A stretch of DNA of 64,000 nucleotides from Bacillus sp. Marseille-Q1617 (GTDB taxonomy: Bacteria; Bacillota; Bacilli; Bacillales; Bacillaceae_B). Numbering within the stretch: position 1 is the stretch's first letter; the number at the start of each line of letters is the position of its first letter. Shown here in pieces: positions 1 to 7,231 of this stretch. The stretch is taken from the NCBI RefSeq assembly GCF_903645295.1, contig NZ_CAHJXM010000001.1, positions 1,241,501 through 1,305,500 on the forward strand, written 5' to 3'. The translations under genes and the position numbers were made by a program. The notes beneath the pieces are model-generated. The model saw only the letters and a program-made list of their open reading frames with translations. It ran no database searches and was not told the DNA's origin.

Positions 1-77
1 AATAAAAATTAATAAAGGATAAATTGACAAAATTTTTCGAAGTATGTGTTTTTATTTGTAGTTGGACTTCTTATACC

Positions 78-137
78 GCTATTGATTTCCGTGCAGAACT
101 TCGCTTTCCGCGGGTAGCCCGTGAGCCTCCTCGCCTT
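78..137. repeat. Left half of an inverted-repeat element interrupted by an IS
   Basis: Left part of a roughly 128 bp element whose right part is at 1586-1653. Read inwards, the left end (GCTATTGATTTCC then GTGCAG) is similar to the reverse complement of the right end (AGCGGTTGATTGGAGTGCAG), giving imperfect terminal inverted repeats of about 35 bp. GC-rich blocks containing GCGGG follow inside both ends. No coding capacity is visible. The family resembles a GC-rich repeat I remember from intergenic regions of many Bacillaceae; that link is from memory. Confidence 0.6.
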
Positions 138-191
138 TGTGCTGCACCCCTATTGTTGGACACCCATCCAACAATAGGAGGTGCCCGTCAA

Positions 192-710
192 ATGGCTAAG
201 TTTACCCAAGAGTTTAAACTTCATGTTGCCAAGCGTTATCTCAATGAATTGGTCAGTTATCGAGACCTAGCGAATCAAGTGGGTGTTGATGATTCGATTC
301 TCCGCTACTGGGTGATGTTAGTTCGTCACCACGGTGATCAAGCTTTTACCTTTCCCTATACAAACTATCCTCGTGCCTTTAAACTGAGGGTAATTCAATT
401 TATTACGGAAAAGAATTACTCCATTCGAGAGGCATCAGCCATTTTTCATATCCCAGATCCATGTATGGTTCGCAGGTGGAAGAAAAAGTGGGAGACAGCT
501 GGAGAAGATGCCCTTGAACCTAAAGGAAAGGGGCTTTCTACAATGACTTCTAATAACAAGAATAAAAAGGCCAAAGACAACTCTTCCAACCAGTCGGTAG
601 AAGATATGAAAAAAGAACTTGAATACCTTCGTATGGAGAACGCCTATTTAAAAAAGCTGAAAGCCTTAGTTCAGGAAGAACAATCACCAACGAAATCAAA
701 GCGAAAGTAG
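192..710 (+). CDS. IS150-type transposase OrfA (HTH protein)
   Basis: The ATG at 192 is preferred over the open frame that extends upstream to base 24, because AGGAGGTG lies 9-10 bases before it and the upstream codons run into the terminal inverted repeat. The 172-residue product has two helix-turn-helix modules (about residues 1-55 and 60-115: a YRDLANQVGV-type and a YSIREASAIF-type recognition helix), followed by a Lys-rich linker and a leucine-zipper-like coiled coil near the C terminus (KELEYLRMENAYLKKL). In this family OrfA binds the terminal repeats. It ends in TAG overlapping the GTG of orfB, but the productive transposase should come from frameshifting at 650-656. Confidence 0.92.
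   Translation: MAKFTQEFKLHVAKRYLNELVSYRDLANQVGVDDSILRYWVMLVRHHGDQAFTFPYTNYPRAFKLRVIQFITEKNYSIREASAIFHIPDPCMVRRWKKKWETAGEDALEPKGKGLSTMTSNNKNKKAKDNSSNQSVEDMKKELEYLRMENAYLKKLKALVQEEQSPTKSKRK
650..656 (+). other. Programmed -1 frameshift slippery site A_AAA_AAG
   Basis: In the orfA frame the bases read A|AAA|AAG, the classic IS3-family slippery heptamer. Shifting back one base enters a frame that stays open from 656 into orfB, so a single OrfAB fusion transposase covering 192-1549 can be made. The site falls in the leucine-zipper coding segment, where IS150-type elements normally shift. Confidence 0.85.
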
Positions 711-1549
711 TGTATGAACTAAGGAATGAATTCCCGGTGACTCGAACGATAAAAGTAGCCAAGATGCCCAAAAGTACTTACTACAACCTCATTAAAAAGT
801 GGAGCCAACCAGACCCTGACCGTAAATGGAAAAGGAGAATACATTTCATTTACCATAGACATTCAGGTCGGTTTGGTTACCGTCGCATTACCGACGTGCT
901 TCAGGAAAAAGGATATTCGATCAATAAAAAGAAAGTACTTCGAATTATGAGAGACCTCGGACTTAAATGCATGGTGCGAATGAAAAAGTACAAATCGTAT
1001 AAAGGAGAAGTCGGAAAAGCAGCTCCAAACATTTTAAACCGTAACTTTAGTGCCAAAAAACCTAACCAAAAGTGGGTGACGGACATTACGGAATTTGCAT
1101 TGTTTGGACAAAAGCTATATCTGTCTCCGATTTTAGACCTGTTTAACGGCGAAATCATCACCTACACGATTCAATCAAGGCCGACATTTGATTTGGTTGA
1201 AACGATGTTGGCACAAGGTTTAAAACATGTAAACGAAGGTGACGAGCTCTTAATTCATTCCGACCAGGGTTGGCACTATCGAATGGCCCAGTACCGAAGG
1301 GTACTGAAGGAACACAACATCACCCAAAGTATGTCTCGCAAAGGAAACTGTTATGACAACTCTGTCATGGAAAACTTTTTTGGAATCCTAAAATCAGAAT
1401 TCCTTTATCTACAAGATTTTGATAGTATCGAGCACTTTAAAGACGAACTTGAACAATACATGCATTACTACAACCATTTGAGAATTAAATCAAGGTTGAA
1501 ACGGAAAAGTCCAGTAGCTTATCGACTTAGTACAGAATTAGCTGCTTAA
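710..1549 (+). CDS. IS150-type transposase OrfB (DDE integrase)
   Basis: A 279-residue catalytic half with an N-terminal HTH_21-like segment (RRIHFIYHRHSGRFGYRRI) and an rve integrase core. The catalytic triad is visible as VTDITEF (first Asp), HSDQGWHY (second Asp) and ENFFGILKSE (Glu). The GTG at 710 overlaps the orfA stop (TAGTG) and has no good Shine-Dalgarno of its own, so most product probably arises as the OrfAB frameshift fusion. Its length is normal for the family and I see no internal stop, so it is not decayed. Confidence 0.94.
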   Translation: MYELRNEFPVTRTIKVAKMPKSTYYNLIKKWSQPDPDRKWKRRIHFIYHRHSGRFGYRRITDVLQEKGYSINKKKVLRIMRDLGLKCMVRMKKYKSYKGEVGKAAPNILNRNFSAKKPNQKWVTDITEFALFGQKLYLSPILDLFNGEIITYTIQSRPTFDLVETMLAQGLKHVNEGDELLIHSDQGWHYRMAQYRRVLKEHNITQSMSRKGNCYDNSVMENFFGILKSEFLYLQDFDSIEHFKDELEQYMHYYNHLRIKSRLKRKSPVAYRLSTELAA

Positions 1550-1585
1550 CAAATAAGTGTCCAACTTTATGGGTCCAGTGCACTT

Positions 1586-1653
1586 CGCCTGCGGGGTCTC
1601 ACATAAGCTACTTTTCCCGCAGGAGTCTTCGTCCTGCACTCCAATCAACCGCT
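1586..1653. repeat. Right half of the inverted-repeat element interrupted by the IS
   Basis: Continuation of the element at 78-137. Removing the IS and one CTT copy restores an uninterrupted sequence across GCCTTCGCCTGCGGGG. The right terminal inverted repeat is at about 1618-1653. The bases from 1654 to 1747 hold nothing I can identify. Confidence 0.6.
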
Positions 1654-1747
1654 GAATCCGCTAAAAGTACTCGTATTAAAAGATGATGCTTATCTCCTTT
1701 AAGGTTAGTACTTTCATTTCATTTAATCTTAAAATATTTAGTAATGA

Positions 1748-1804
1748 GAAAGAAGACCCTGCTTGCATTTGTGTTACATAATGCAGCATTAAAGGTCTTC
1801 TTTC
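1748..1804 (-). terminator. Rho-independent terminator of the YtxH-like gene
   Basis: A perfect 11 bp outer stem GAAAGAAGACC / GGTCTTCTTTC with a second inner pairing (TGCTTGCATT against AATGCAGCA). It lies just downstream of the minus-strand gene ending at 1824. The U-tract is weak. Confidence 0.6.
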
Positions 1805-1823
1805 ATTCATTTCATCATTCCAT

Positions 1824-2192
1824 TTAGTTTGCGTTATTACTGTTATTCAATGAGCTTTCGAGTTCTTCGATTTTGGATTGGATCAATTGGATTTCCTGCT
1901 GGAGTTTCTGGTTGTTGGGTTCGGTTGATGCCTGCCATTGCTTTACGGATGACTGGAGATCCTTGGAAATTTGCTGGACGGTTTCTTTTCCTTCCTGAGA
2001 GAGGGTGCTTATCGAATCTTTCAATTCTCCCAGATGCACCTTCATCTCTTCAAAAACCTGGCTCCAGTCTTCTTTCTTGCTTTTGAGTTGGCTTCTGAGC
2101 TCTTTTCCAGATGAAGGAGTTGAAAGGAGGGAACCAATACCGCCGATCACACCGCCAATGATTAATCCATAAGTAAGAGATTTTATTTTCAT
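1824..2192 (-). CDS. YtxH-domain general-stress-type membrane-anchored protein
   Basis: A 122-residue protein. Residues about 6-25 form a Gly-rich hydrophobic anchor (LIIGGVIGGIGSLLSTP) followed by the SGKELR motif typical of YtxH proteins, then a long amphipathic region with coiled-coil character (about 35-115) and an Asn-rich tail. YtxH proteins are small envelope-associated proteins, some stress-induced; no biochemical function is established. B. subtilis has a YtxH paralogue (YhaH) near hit/ecs, so this is probably its counterpart. It is a single gene with its own terminator downstream. Confidence 0.8.
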   Translation of the reverse strand: MKIKSLTYGLIIGGVIGGIGSLLSTPSSGKELRSQLKSKKEDWSQVFEEMKVHLGELKDSISTLSQEGKETVQQISKDLQSSVKQWQASTEPNNQKLQQEIQLIQSKIEELESSLNNSNNAN

Positions 2193-2346
2193 TTACATCA
2201 CCTCGTTATTCTATAATACTTACTTCTACAAAAAACATGTATATTCCTTTTCCCCAATGAAAGGGATTGGAAACAAGGAAGTTCATATCCCTTTTCATTT
2301 CTGCATAAAAATATAGATAAGAGGCGTGTAGGGGAGGGGTAAGGAG

Positions 2347-2538
2347 ATGGACGGGATTATTTTCGGCTTTTTTGCTTTGAGCGGTGTATTATTCTTGTGT
2401 ATGGTTTATAACTTTATCAAAATCCAAAGGCCCGGTATGTATCCTCCTAAAAATATGTTAAAGAGAAGAGCGTCGATTATGGGAACAGGCGGCGTGATCA
2501 CTTTCTTGATAGGGATCCTGTTTTTGTTTGCTGCTTGA
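2347..2538 (+). CDS. Small two-helix membrane protein of unknown function
   Basis: A 63-residue ORF with a strong ribosome site (GGGGAGGGGTAAGGAG ending just before the ATG). Two hydrophobic helices (about 3-22 and 43-62) flank a short basic loop with KRR. I do not recognise the family. The good start signal, membrane topology and the bidirectional terminator downstream support a real gene; the lack of a named relative limits confidence. It is convergent with trpP. Confidence 0.6.
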   Translation: MDGIIFGFFALSGVLFLCMVYNFIKIQRPGMYPPKNMLKRRASIMGTGGVITFLIGILFLFAA

Positions 2539-2598
2539 AAACAAGAAAAGCAGAACTAATGATCGAAGTGAATTTATACTTTGCCGGACAACAAAAAA

Positions 2599-2626
2599 GG
2601 ACTGTATAGCCAAGGCTATACAGTCC
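2599..2626. terminator. Bidirectional terminator between small ORF and trpP
   Basis: Perfect 13 bp stem GGACTGTATAGCC / GGCTATACAGTCC with a 2-base loop, A-run on the left and T-run on the right, so it can serve both convergent genes. Confidence 0.9.
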
Positions 2627-2635
2627 TTTCATTAA

Positions 2636-3175
2636 TCAAGAAAGTTGTTGTTCTGTAGTAACTGCTTCTTTCATGCTTGATCGCTTCAAAATGGAGTGGA
2701 TGATTGGATAAACAACAAACATCGCTCCGGCGTTAACGATTGTTGCAGGCAGTACGACCGCTGCAAACAGTGCAAAGAAAGCTCCTGGAAGGCCGACGAT
2801 CAAATAAGCGGATAGCAAGAATATACTACCGGATACAAGAGTTCCTGCCGCCGTTAGTACGGAAGCTCCGATAACTGTACGTGTGACCTTTTGTGTAGCC
2901 AGGAATAATCCATAGAACACGAAAGCTGTAATTGGTTTGTCAATCAAGTTGGGTAAAAAACCGCCTGGGAATTGTGTAGTTAATCCGGAAATGACTCCCG
3001 TCAGCACTCCAAGAAGTAACACATTCTTCTTGGCTGGAAACAGGATGATGCCCAGAAACATCATCGTAAGCATCATATCAGGTTTCATTCCTAAAAAGAA
3101 TCCCGGAATAACCGTATGCAGCACGGCTCCGATCCCTACTAATAGTGATAGGGATACAAGTGTTTTTGTATTCAT
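2636..3175 (-). CDS. trpP: Tryptophan transporter TrpP
   Basis: A 179-residue integral membrane protein with about five hydrophobic segments, collinear with B. subtilis TrpP (YhaG), including the start LVSLSLLVGIGAVLHTVIPG and the loop FPGGFLPNLIDKP. TrpP imports tryptophan across the cytoplasmic membrane. The leader immediately before the ATG carries regularly spaced (G/U)AG triplets (see 3178-3230), so translation is probably blocked by TRAP when tryptophan is plentiful. Monocistronic, with a strong terminator at 2599-2626. Confidence 0.93.
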   Translation of the reverse strand: MNTKTLVSLSLLVGIGAVLHTVIPGFFLGMKPDMMLTMMFLGIILFPAKKNVLLLGVLTGVISGLTTQFPGGFLPNLIDKPITAFVFYGLFLATQKVTRTVIGASVLTAAGTLVSGSIFLLSAYLIVGLPGAFFALFAAVVLPATIVNAGAMFVVYPIIHSILKRSSMKEAVTTEQQLS

Positions 3176-3177
3176 TT

Positions 3178-3230
3178 CTCATCTCTCCTCGACTAATCTA
3201 ACTTTATTTGTCTCCTCCTGATGTGCACTC
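3178..3230 (-). promoter_or_regulatory. TRAP-binding leader of trpP
   Basis: Read on the minus strand, five triplets UAG-UAG-GAG-GAG-GAG are separated by exactly two bases each (3200 down to 3178), the last one two bases before the trpP ATG. Three more GAG triplets lie upstream (3228-3230, 3215-3217, 3212-3214). The repeats overlap the Shine-Dalgarno region. TRAP (MtrB) binds (G/U)AG repeats with 2-3 base spacers, and trpP is a known translational target in B. subtilis. Confidence 0.88.
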
Positions 3231-3307
3231 ATTGCCATCAGCGAAAAGATAGATACATTATAACACAGCGAAGAAAGGTGTCAAAGATTTAATTTTCTAA
3301 AAATAAT

Positions 3308-3335
3308 CAGCCGGCACCATTAGATATACCGGCTG
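3308..3335 (-). terminator. Terminator of hit
   Basis: Stem CAGCCGG / CCGGCTG, followed on the minus strand by ATTATTTT. Located 10 bases past the hit stop codon. Confidence 0.85.
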
Positions 3336-3345
3336 TGCTTTCGAT

Positions 3346-3768
3346 TTATGAAATATGTTTTGAGATGGACTCTGCAATGCCTTTTAAATCATCTGTGCTG
3401 TAATCGTCGTTGTGTGTCTTCCACACGGCTCCAAAGCCGTCTCCTGAACCGTAGCGGGGGATGAAGTGCATGTGGAAGTGAAAGACGGATTGACCAGCCT
3501 GCTCACCGGTATTATTTAATAAATTGAATCCAACCGGATCGAATTCCGCCTTAAGGGCATTGGCGATCTTAGGCGCTACAGAGAAAAGGTGACTTGCTGT
3601 TTCCGGTGTTAGTTCATAGATGTTTTCCTTATGTACTTTCGGGATCAGAAGGGTGTGTCCCTTTGTAACCTGGCTGATATCCAAAAATGCTAATACATGT
3701 TCATCCTCATATACTTTCATTGAAGGGATCTCACCGTCGATAATCTTGCAAAAAATGCATTCGCTCAC
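3346..3768 (-). CDS. hit: HIT-family nucleotide hydrolase Hit
   Basis: A 140-residue HIT protein. It begins with the CIFCKII zinc/nucleotide-fold start typical of the HinT branch and has the histidine triad HFHMHFI near residues 96-102. HIT hydrolases cleave nucleotide phosphoramidates such as AMP-lysine in the cytoplasm. The length is standard. It lies divergently from the ecs operon, as in B. subtilis, with about 700 bp of intervening DNA carrying the motif array described at 3921-4319. Confidence 0.95.
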   Translation of the reverse strand: MSECIFCKIIDGEIPSMKVYEDEHVLAFLDISQVTKGHTLLIPKVHKENIYELTPETASHLFSVAPKIANALKAEFDPVGFNLLNNTGEQAGQSVFHFHMHFIPRYGSGDGFGAVWKTHNDDYSTDDLKGIAESISKHIS

Positions 3769-3920
3769 GACATTTCCACCTTTCAGTAATGTGATTATAA
3801 GGTTTATTTTATCACGAATGGAAATAGAAAGAAAAGTAAAGAAGAGACAGGAACGGTTTTCCTGCCTCTCTTTGAAGGGGTAATCCTAAAGGTTTATACG
3901 TCCAGTTTCCTTTCTTTGAT

Positions 3921-4319
3921 AAACACCTCATTTGCTTTGTAGCGTAAATTGAGATCCCATTCCTTTAGAAGAATGAAAAATTTGCAATGCGACCATCCCC
4001 TTATCTTTTAGCTGTTAGCTGAAGACAATAGAAACTATAAGTGGTCTGCGACAAACACCTCATTTGCTATAAGCATGATTTGTGTAATCTTGGAAAATGA
4101 ATGACTTTGTTCAAAGTGACCATCCCCTTATCTTTTTTAGCTGTAACGCTGTACAAGATAATTGATTCAGTCAAAATGTTCTTTAACAAACACCTCATTT
4201 ATCAAGTTAGTGATCAAATGAATCGGTGAGTGTGTCATTCACTATGAAAGACGACTATCCTTTAAGCCGTAGACAATAGTGAAATCGGTTAACTGGTCTT
4301 TAACAACCACCCCGTTTTT
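3921..4319 (+). repeat. Tandem array of C-rich motifs, possible RoxS/RsaE-like sRNA units
   Basis: Two motifs alternate. Motif A (ACAAACACCTCATTTGCT) is at 3921-3936, 4051-4068, 4185-4200 and, degenerate, 4302-4319. Motif B (GACCATCCCCTTATCTTTT then AGCTG, then a GACAATAG-like tail) is at 3989-4014, 4117-4144 and, degenerate, 4251-4279. Units repeat every 116-135 bp. GGTCTTTAAC-like bases precede motif A. There is no open frame. The CACCTC and CCATCCCC cores are anti-Shine-Dalgarno-like and remind me of the two C-rich loops of RsaE/RoxS. I see no strong terminator in each unit, so one long leader RNA, several small RNAs or DNA sites are all possible. Confidence 0.6.
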
Positions 4320-4473
4320 CTTATTGCTGGCCCCTTCAAATATTAGAATGTACAGTTGGAAGGAAGTTATGAATACTAAAAATTGGAATGAGGCTCCATT
4401 GCACGATGTCTTCAGTCAGAAATTTTGCTAAAATAGAGTCAAACCATGTAGAAGAGAAAGGACGTTGCTGCCC

Positions 4474-5217
4474 ATGGCATTATTAGAGATCAATCACCTC
4501 ATAGGAGGCTACACAAGGAAACCTGTATTAAAGGATATCAGTTTTTCAATCAATTCGAGGGAAATCGTCGGCTTGATTGGCTTGAATGGAGCAGGGAAAA
4601 GTACGACGATCAAACATATCATTGGGTTGATGGAGCCGAAACAGGGCGGGATTGCAATCAACGGACATACATTGAAGGAAAATGCTGATCAATACCGCAA
4701 GCAATTTTCATACATACCTGAAACGCCTATCCTTTATGATGAATTGACTCTTGAAGAGCACTTGAAGCTCACGGCCATGGCGTATGGTCTGACAGAAGAA
4801 GAATATAAAGGAAGGGTGGGAAAGCTCCTCAAAGCTTTTCGTATGGAAAAGAAACTGGGATGGTTTCCTGCCCATTTTTCTAAAGGGATGAAGCAGAAGG
4901 TGATGATTATGTGTGCCTTCCTCATTCAACCCAGTCTATATATAATAGATGAGCCATTTGTCGGCCTTGATCCACTTGGCATCCAATCATTACTGGATTG
5001 GATGGAAGAAATGAAGCAAAGCGGGGCAGGCATATTAATGTCCACCCATATTCTTGCCACAGCAGAAAGATATTGTGATTCATTCGTCATCCTTCATGAT
5101 GGGAAAATCAGGGCAAAGGGGACATTGAAAGAGCTTCAATCAGAGTTTTCAATGCCTGGAGCGACGTTGGACGACATTTACATCCAGCTGACAAAGGAAG
5201 AGTCCGATGATGAATAA
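4474..5217 (+). CDS. ecsA: ABC transporter ATP-binding protein EcsA
   Basis: The ATG at 4474 is preferred to the in-frame TTG at 4465 because AAAGGA (4457-4462) is 11 bases before the ATG and only 2 before the TTG. The 247-residue product shows Walker A (GLNGAGKST), a signature segment FSKGMKQKV, Walker B (LYIIDEP) and the H-loop MSTHIL. EcsA is the ATPase of the Ecs transporter, needed in Bacillus for normal processing of membrane peptides, secretion and competence. First gene of ecsABC; it overlaps ecsB by 11 bases. Confidence 0.95.
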   Translation: MALLEINHLIGGYTRKPVLKDISFSINSREIVGLIGLNGAGKSTTIKHIIGLMEPKQGGIAINGHTLKENADQYRKQFSYIPETPILYDELTLEEHLKLTAMAYGLTEEEYKGRVGKLLKAFRMEKKLGWFPAHFSKGMKQKVMIMCAFLIQPSLYIIDEPFVGLDPLGIQSLLDWMEEMKQSGAGILMSTHILATAERYCDSFVILHDGKIRAKGTLKELQSEFSMPGATLDDIYIQLTKEESDDE

Positions 5218-6439
5218 TGCAGAAAATATTTGGAAGAAACGAGTAATCGAATATAACCAGGAACTTCAGAAGTACCTGAAATACATGTTCAATGATCATC
5301 TGCTCTTTGTGCTGATCTTTGCGTTGGGCGGGGCAGCTTTTACTTATAATCAATGGGTGAAGACACTCGATCCAACTTTCCCGGCAGCTTACATAATGGC
5401 GGTGATACTGGGGCTGATCCTTGCGTGGAGTCCAGTGTACACGTTTCTTAAAGAAGCGGACGCTGTCTTTTTGCTTCCTCTTGAGAATAGACTGACGGGT
5501 TATTTCAGGAAGAGTATCTGGATCAGTTTCATGTTCCAATCTTATATCCAGCTTCTCGTGCTGGCGGCGTTGATGCCTATGTATGTTGCCGTGTCAGGTA
5601 ATGGGTTTAAAAGCTTCCTGCCTTTACTTGTACTGGTTCTGGCATTGAAGGTGTGGAATCTCTATGTCAGGTGGTTCATGCTGCGTTTCCAGGAAAAAGA
5701 AGCTCACTGGATCGATAGTTTCATGCGGTTTTTGTTATCCGGGTCGATACTGCTGCTGATTTTATCAGAGGCATCCATTCTCATGATAGCGGCAGTGGCA
5801 CTGATCATGGCGGGTTATGTATTCTATTTCTATCACACAGCGAAAAAGAAAAATTTGAAATGGGATTTACTGATTCATCTCGAGCAGCAAAGAATGCTGA
5901 TGTTCTATCGTATTGCCAATATGTTTACGGATGTGCCGAAGCTTAAAGGAAAGGTGCATAGAAGGAAATGGCTTGATTTCATTGTTAAAACCGATTTTTC
6001 ACAAAGTCAATCCTACCGGAATTTATATCTTCGCTCGTTGGTGAGAACGAGTGAATTTTCAGGTTTGTATGTAAGGTTGACATTAATCGGCGCGGTATTG
6101 ATTTATACGAATCAGTCCTTTATCGTCAACATCCTGACGTCTCTATTATTCCTTTACTTAACAGGTTTTCAGCTGGTTCCTCTATATAAACGGTTTGATT
6201 ACAAAATATGGGTGCTAATTTACCCCATTGCGAAAGAATTGAAAACATCATCCTTTAAGAAAGTGTTGAATCAGTCCATGATGATTCAATCGATCATTTT
6301 TTCGCTTCCTCTCCTATTAAAAGGAATGTGGGTGGAAGGAGTCATCATTCTCCTCGCAGGATTCGTTTTTTCCTTACTGTTCAGCCAATACTATTTGAAT
6401 CAGCGGCTTAAAAAAATGGACAACAGCTTTTCTCTGTGA
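5207..6439 (+). CDS. ecsB: ABC transporter permease EcsB
   Basis: A 410-residue membrane protein with a hydrophilic N-terminal part (about 1-20), then hydrophobic segments around 28-48, 55-75, 105-145, 165-205, 285-325 and 360-395. The TLDPTF loop and overall length match the EcsB family. It is the permease partner of EcsA. Start codons ATG-ATG overlap the ecsA end, implying translational coupling. Confidence 0.93.
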   Translation: MMNNAENIWKKRVIEYNQELQKYLKYMFNDHLLFVLIFALGGAAFTYNQWVKTLDPTFPAAYIMAVILGLILAWSPVYTFLKEADAVFLLPLENRLTGYFRKSIWISFMFQSYIQLLVLAALMPMYVAVSGNGFKSFLPLLVLVLALKVWNLYVRWFMLRFQEKEAHWIDSFMRFLLSGSILLLILSEASILMIAAVALIMAGYVFYFYHTAKKKNLKWDLLIHLEQQRMLMFYRIANMFTDVPKLKGKVHRRKWLDFIVKTDFSQSQSYRNLYLRSLVRTSEFSGLYVRLTLIGAVLIYTNQSFIVNILTSLLFLYLTGFQLVPLYKRFDYKIWVLIYPIAKELKTSSFKKVLNQSMMIQSIIFSLPLLLKGMWVEGVIILLAGFVFSLLFSQYYLNQRLKKMDNSFSL

Positions 6440-6498
6440 AACTTAAGGCAGGCCACCTGCGTATAAACAATTGAGAAGCGAAAAGGCGGGATGATTAA

Positions 6499-7197
6499 AT
6501 GGATCAGGAAAGAGAAGAACTTGAATCCTGGAAACGAAAATTTAATAAAAAATCATCAGTAATTCAAAGGGTTTCAAAGCAGGCCCAAAAAAAAGTGAAT
6601 CAATTTATTCCTGAAAAAGCACATCAGTTGATCACGGAAAGTATAAAAAGGATGGTCGAAATAACCTTGAAGGGAAGTGAATGGCTCAAACTTTCAAATG
6701 TGGAAGCACTTCCTTCCTTACAAGAAAGAGAAAAACGGATGAAAGAAAGGCTCGAATTTCATCGGAAGGCTGCGGTCATAGAAGGGGCAGGTACAGGAGC
6801 GGGAGGAATCTTTCTGGGTCTGGCGGATTTCCCTTTGCTTCTTTCCATCAAGATGAAATTCCTGAGCGAGTGTTCCATTATACATGGCTGCGATGTAAGA
6901 AGGTATGAGGAGAGGTTGTTTCTTCTGTACGTGTTTCAGCTGGCTTTTTCAAGTGATGAACATAAACAAGGAACTTTGAGGGTCATTGAGAACTGGAATG
7001 AAGAGAAGGAAAAATTAAAACAACTGGACTGGCGTTCTTTTCAACAGGAGTACCGGGATTATATAGACTTTGTGAAAATGCTTCAGCTAGTACCCGGAGT
7101 GGGTGCAGTGGTGGGAGCGTATGCCAATTATCAGCTTTTGGACCAGCTTGGGGAAACAGCTAAATATGCGTACCGGATTCGGTATTTTAATGAATAA
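6499..7197 (+). CDS. ecsC: EcsC family protein
   Basis: A 232-residue protein with a basic N terminus, the Gly-rich segment AAVIEGAGTGAGGIFLGLADFPLL (about 91-114) diagnostic of EcsC proteins, and a second hydrophobic patch near the C terminus (LVPGVGAVVGAYANYQLL). Its function is unknown. It is the third ecs gene, 59 bases after ecsB; the AGGCGGG sequence before the ATG is a modest ribosome site. In B. subtilis EcsC is likewise the last gene of the operon. Confidence 0.92.
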   Translation: MDQEREELESWKRKFNKKSSVIQRVSKQAQKKVNQFIPEKAHQLITESIKRMVEITLKGSEWLKLSNVEALPSLQEREKRMKERLEFHRKAAVIEGAGTGAGGIFLGLADFPLLLSIKMKFLSECSIIHGCDVRRYEERLFLLYVFQLAFSSDEHKQGTLRVIENWNEEKEKLKQLDWRSFQQEYRDYIDFVKMLQLVPGVGAVVGAYANYQLLDQLGETAKYAYRIRYFNE

Positions 7198-7203
7198 CAT
7201 CAA

Positions 7204-7227
7204 AAAGATCGGCCGGAGCCGATCTTT
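7204..7227. terminator. Terminator of ecsABC (likely bidirectional)
   Basis: Stem AAAGATCGGC / GCCGATCTTT with loop CGGA, followed by eight T. The A-run on the other side lets it serve the convergent amidohydrolase gene. Confidence 0.93.
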
Positions 7228-7231
7228 TTTT

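Larger units (their letters stand above)
138..1582 (+). mobile_element. IS3-family (IS150-type) insertion sequence
   Basis: A complete 1445 bp element. The ends TGTGCTGCACCCC (138) and the reverse complement of the right end, TGCACTGGACCC (from 1582), match at 11 of the first 17 positions and then share GTTGGACAC exactly (155-163 and 1557-1565). It is flanked by CTT at 135-137 and CTT at 1583-1585, a 3 bp target duplication as expected for this group. It carries orfA and orfB in the usual overlapping arrangement, with a slippery site between them. Both frames are intact, so the copy may be active. Confidence 0.93.

Noticed and set aside
24..191. N-terminal extension of the OrfA frame
   Set aside because: It runs through the interrupted repeat and the IS terminal repeat; the ribosome site and family start are at 192.
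710..710. orfA/orfB break as a pseudogene
   Set aside because: The A_AAA_AAG signal in the correct phase and the open -1 frame indicate programmed frameshifting, not damage.
3346..4473. Small coding genes in the hit-ecsA gap
   Set aside because: No frame with start signals and protein-like composition; the repeated motifs explain the conservation-like signal.
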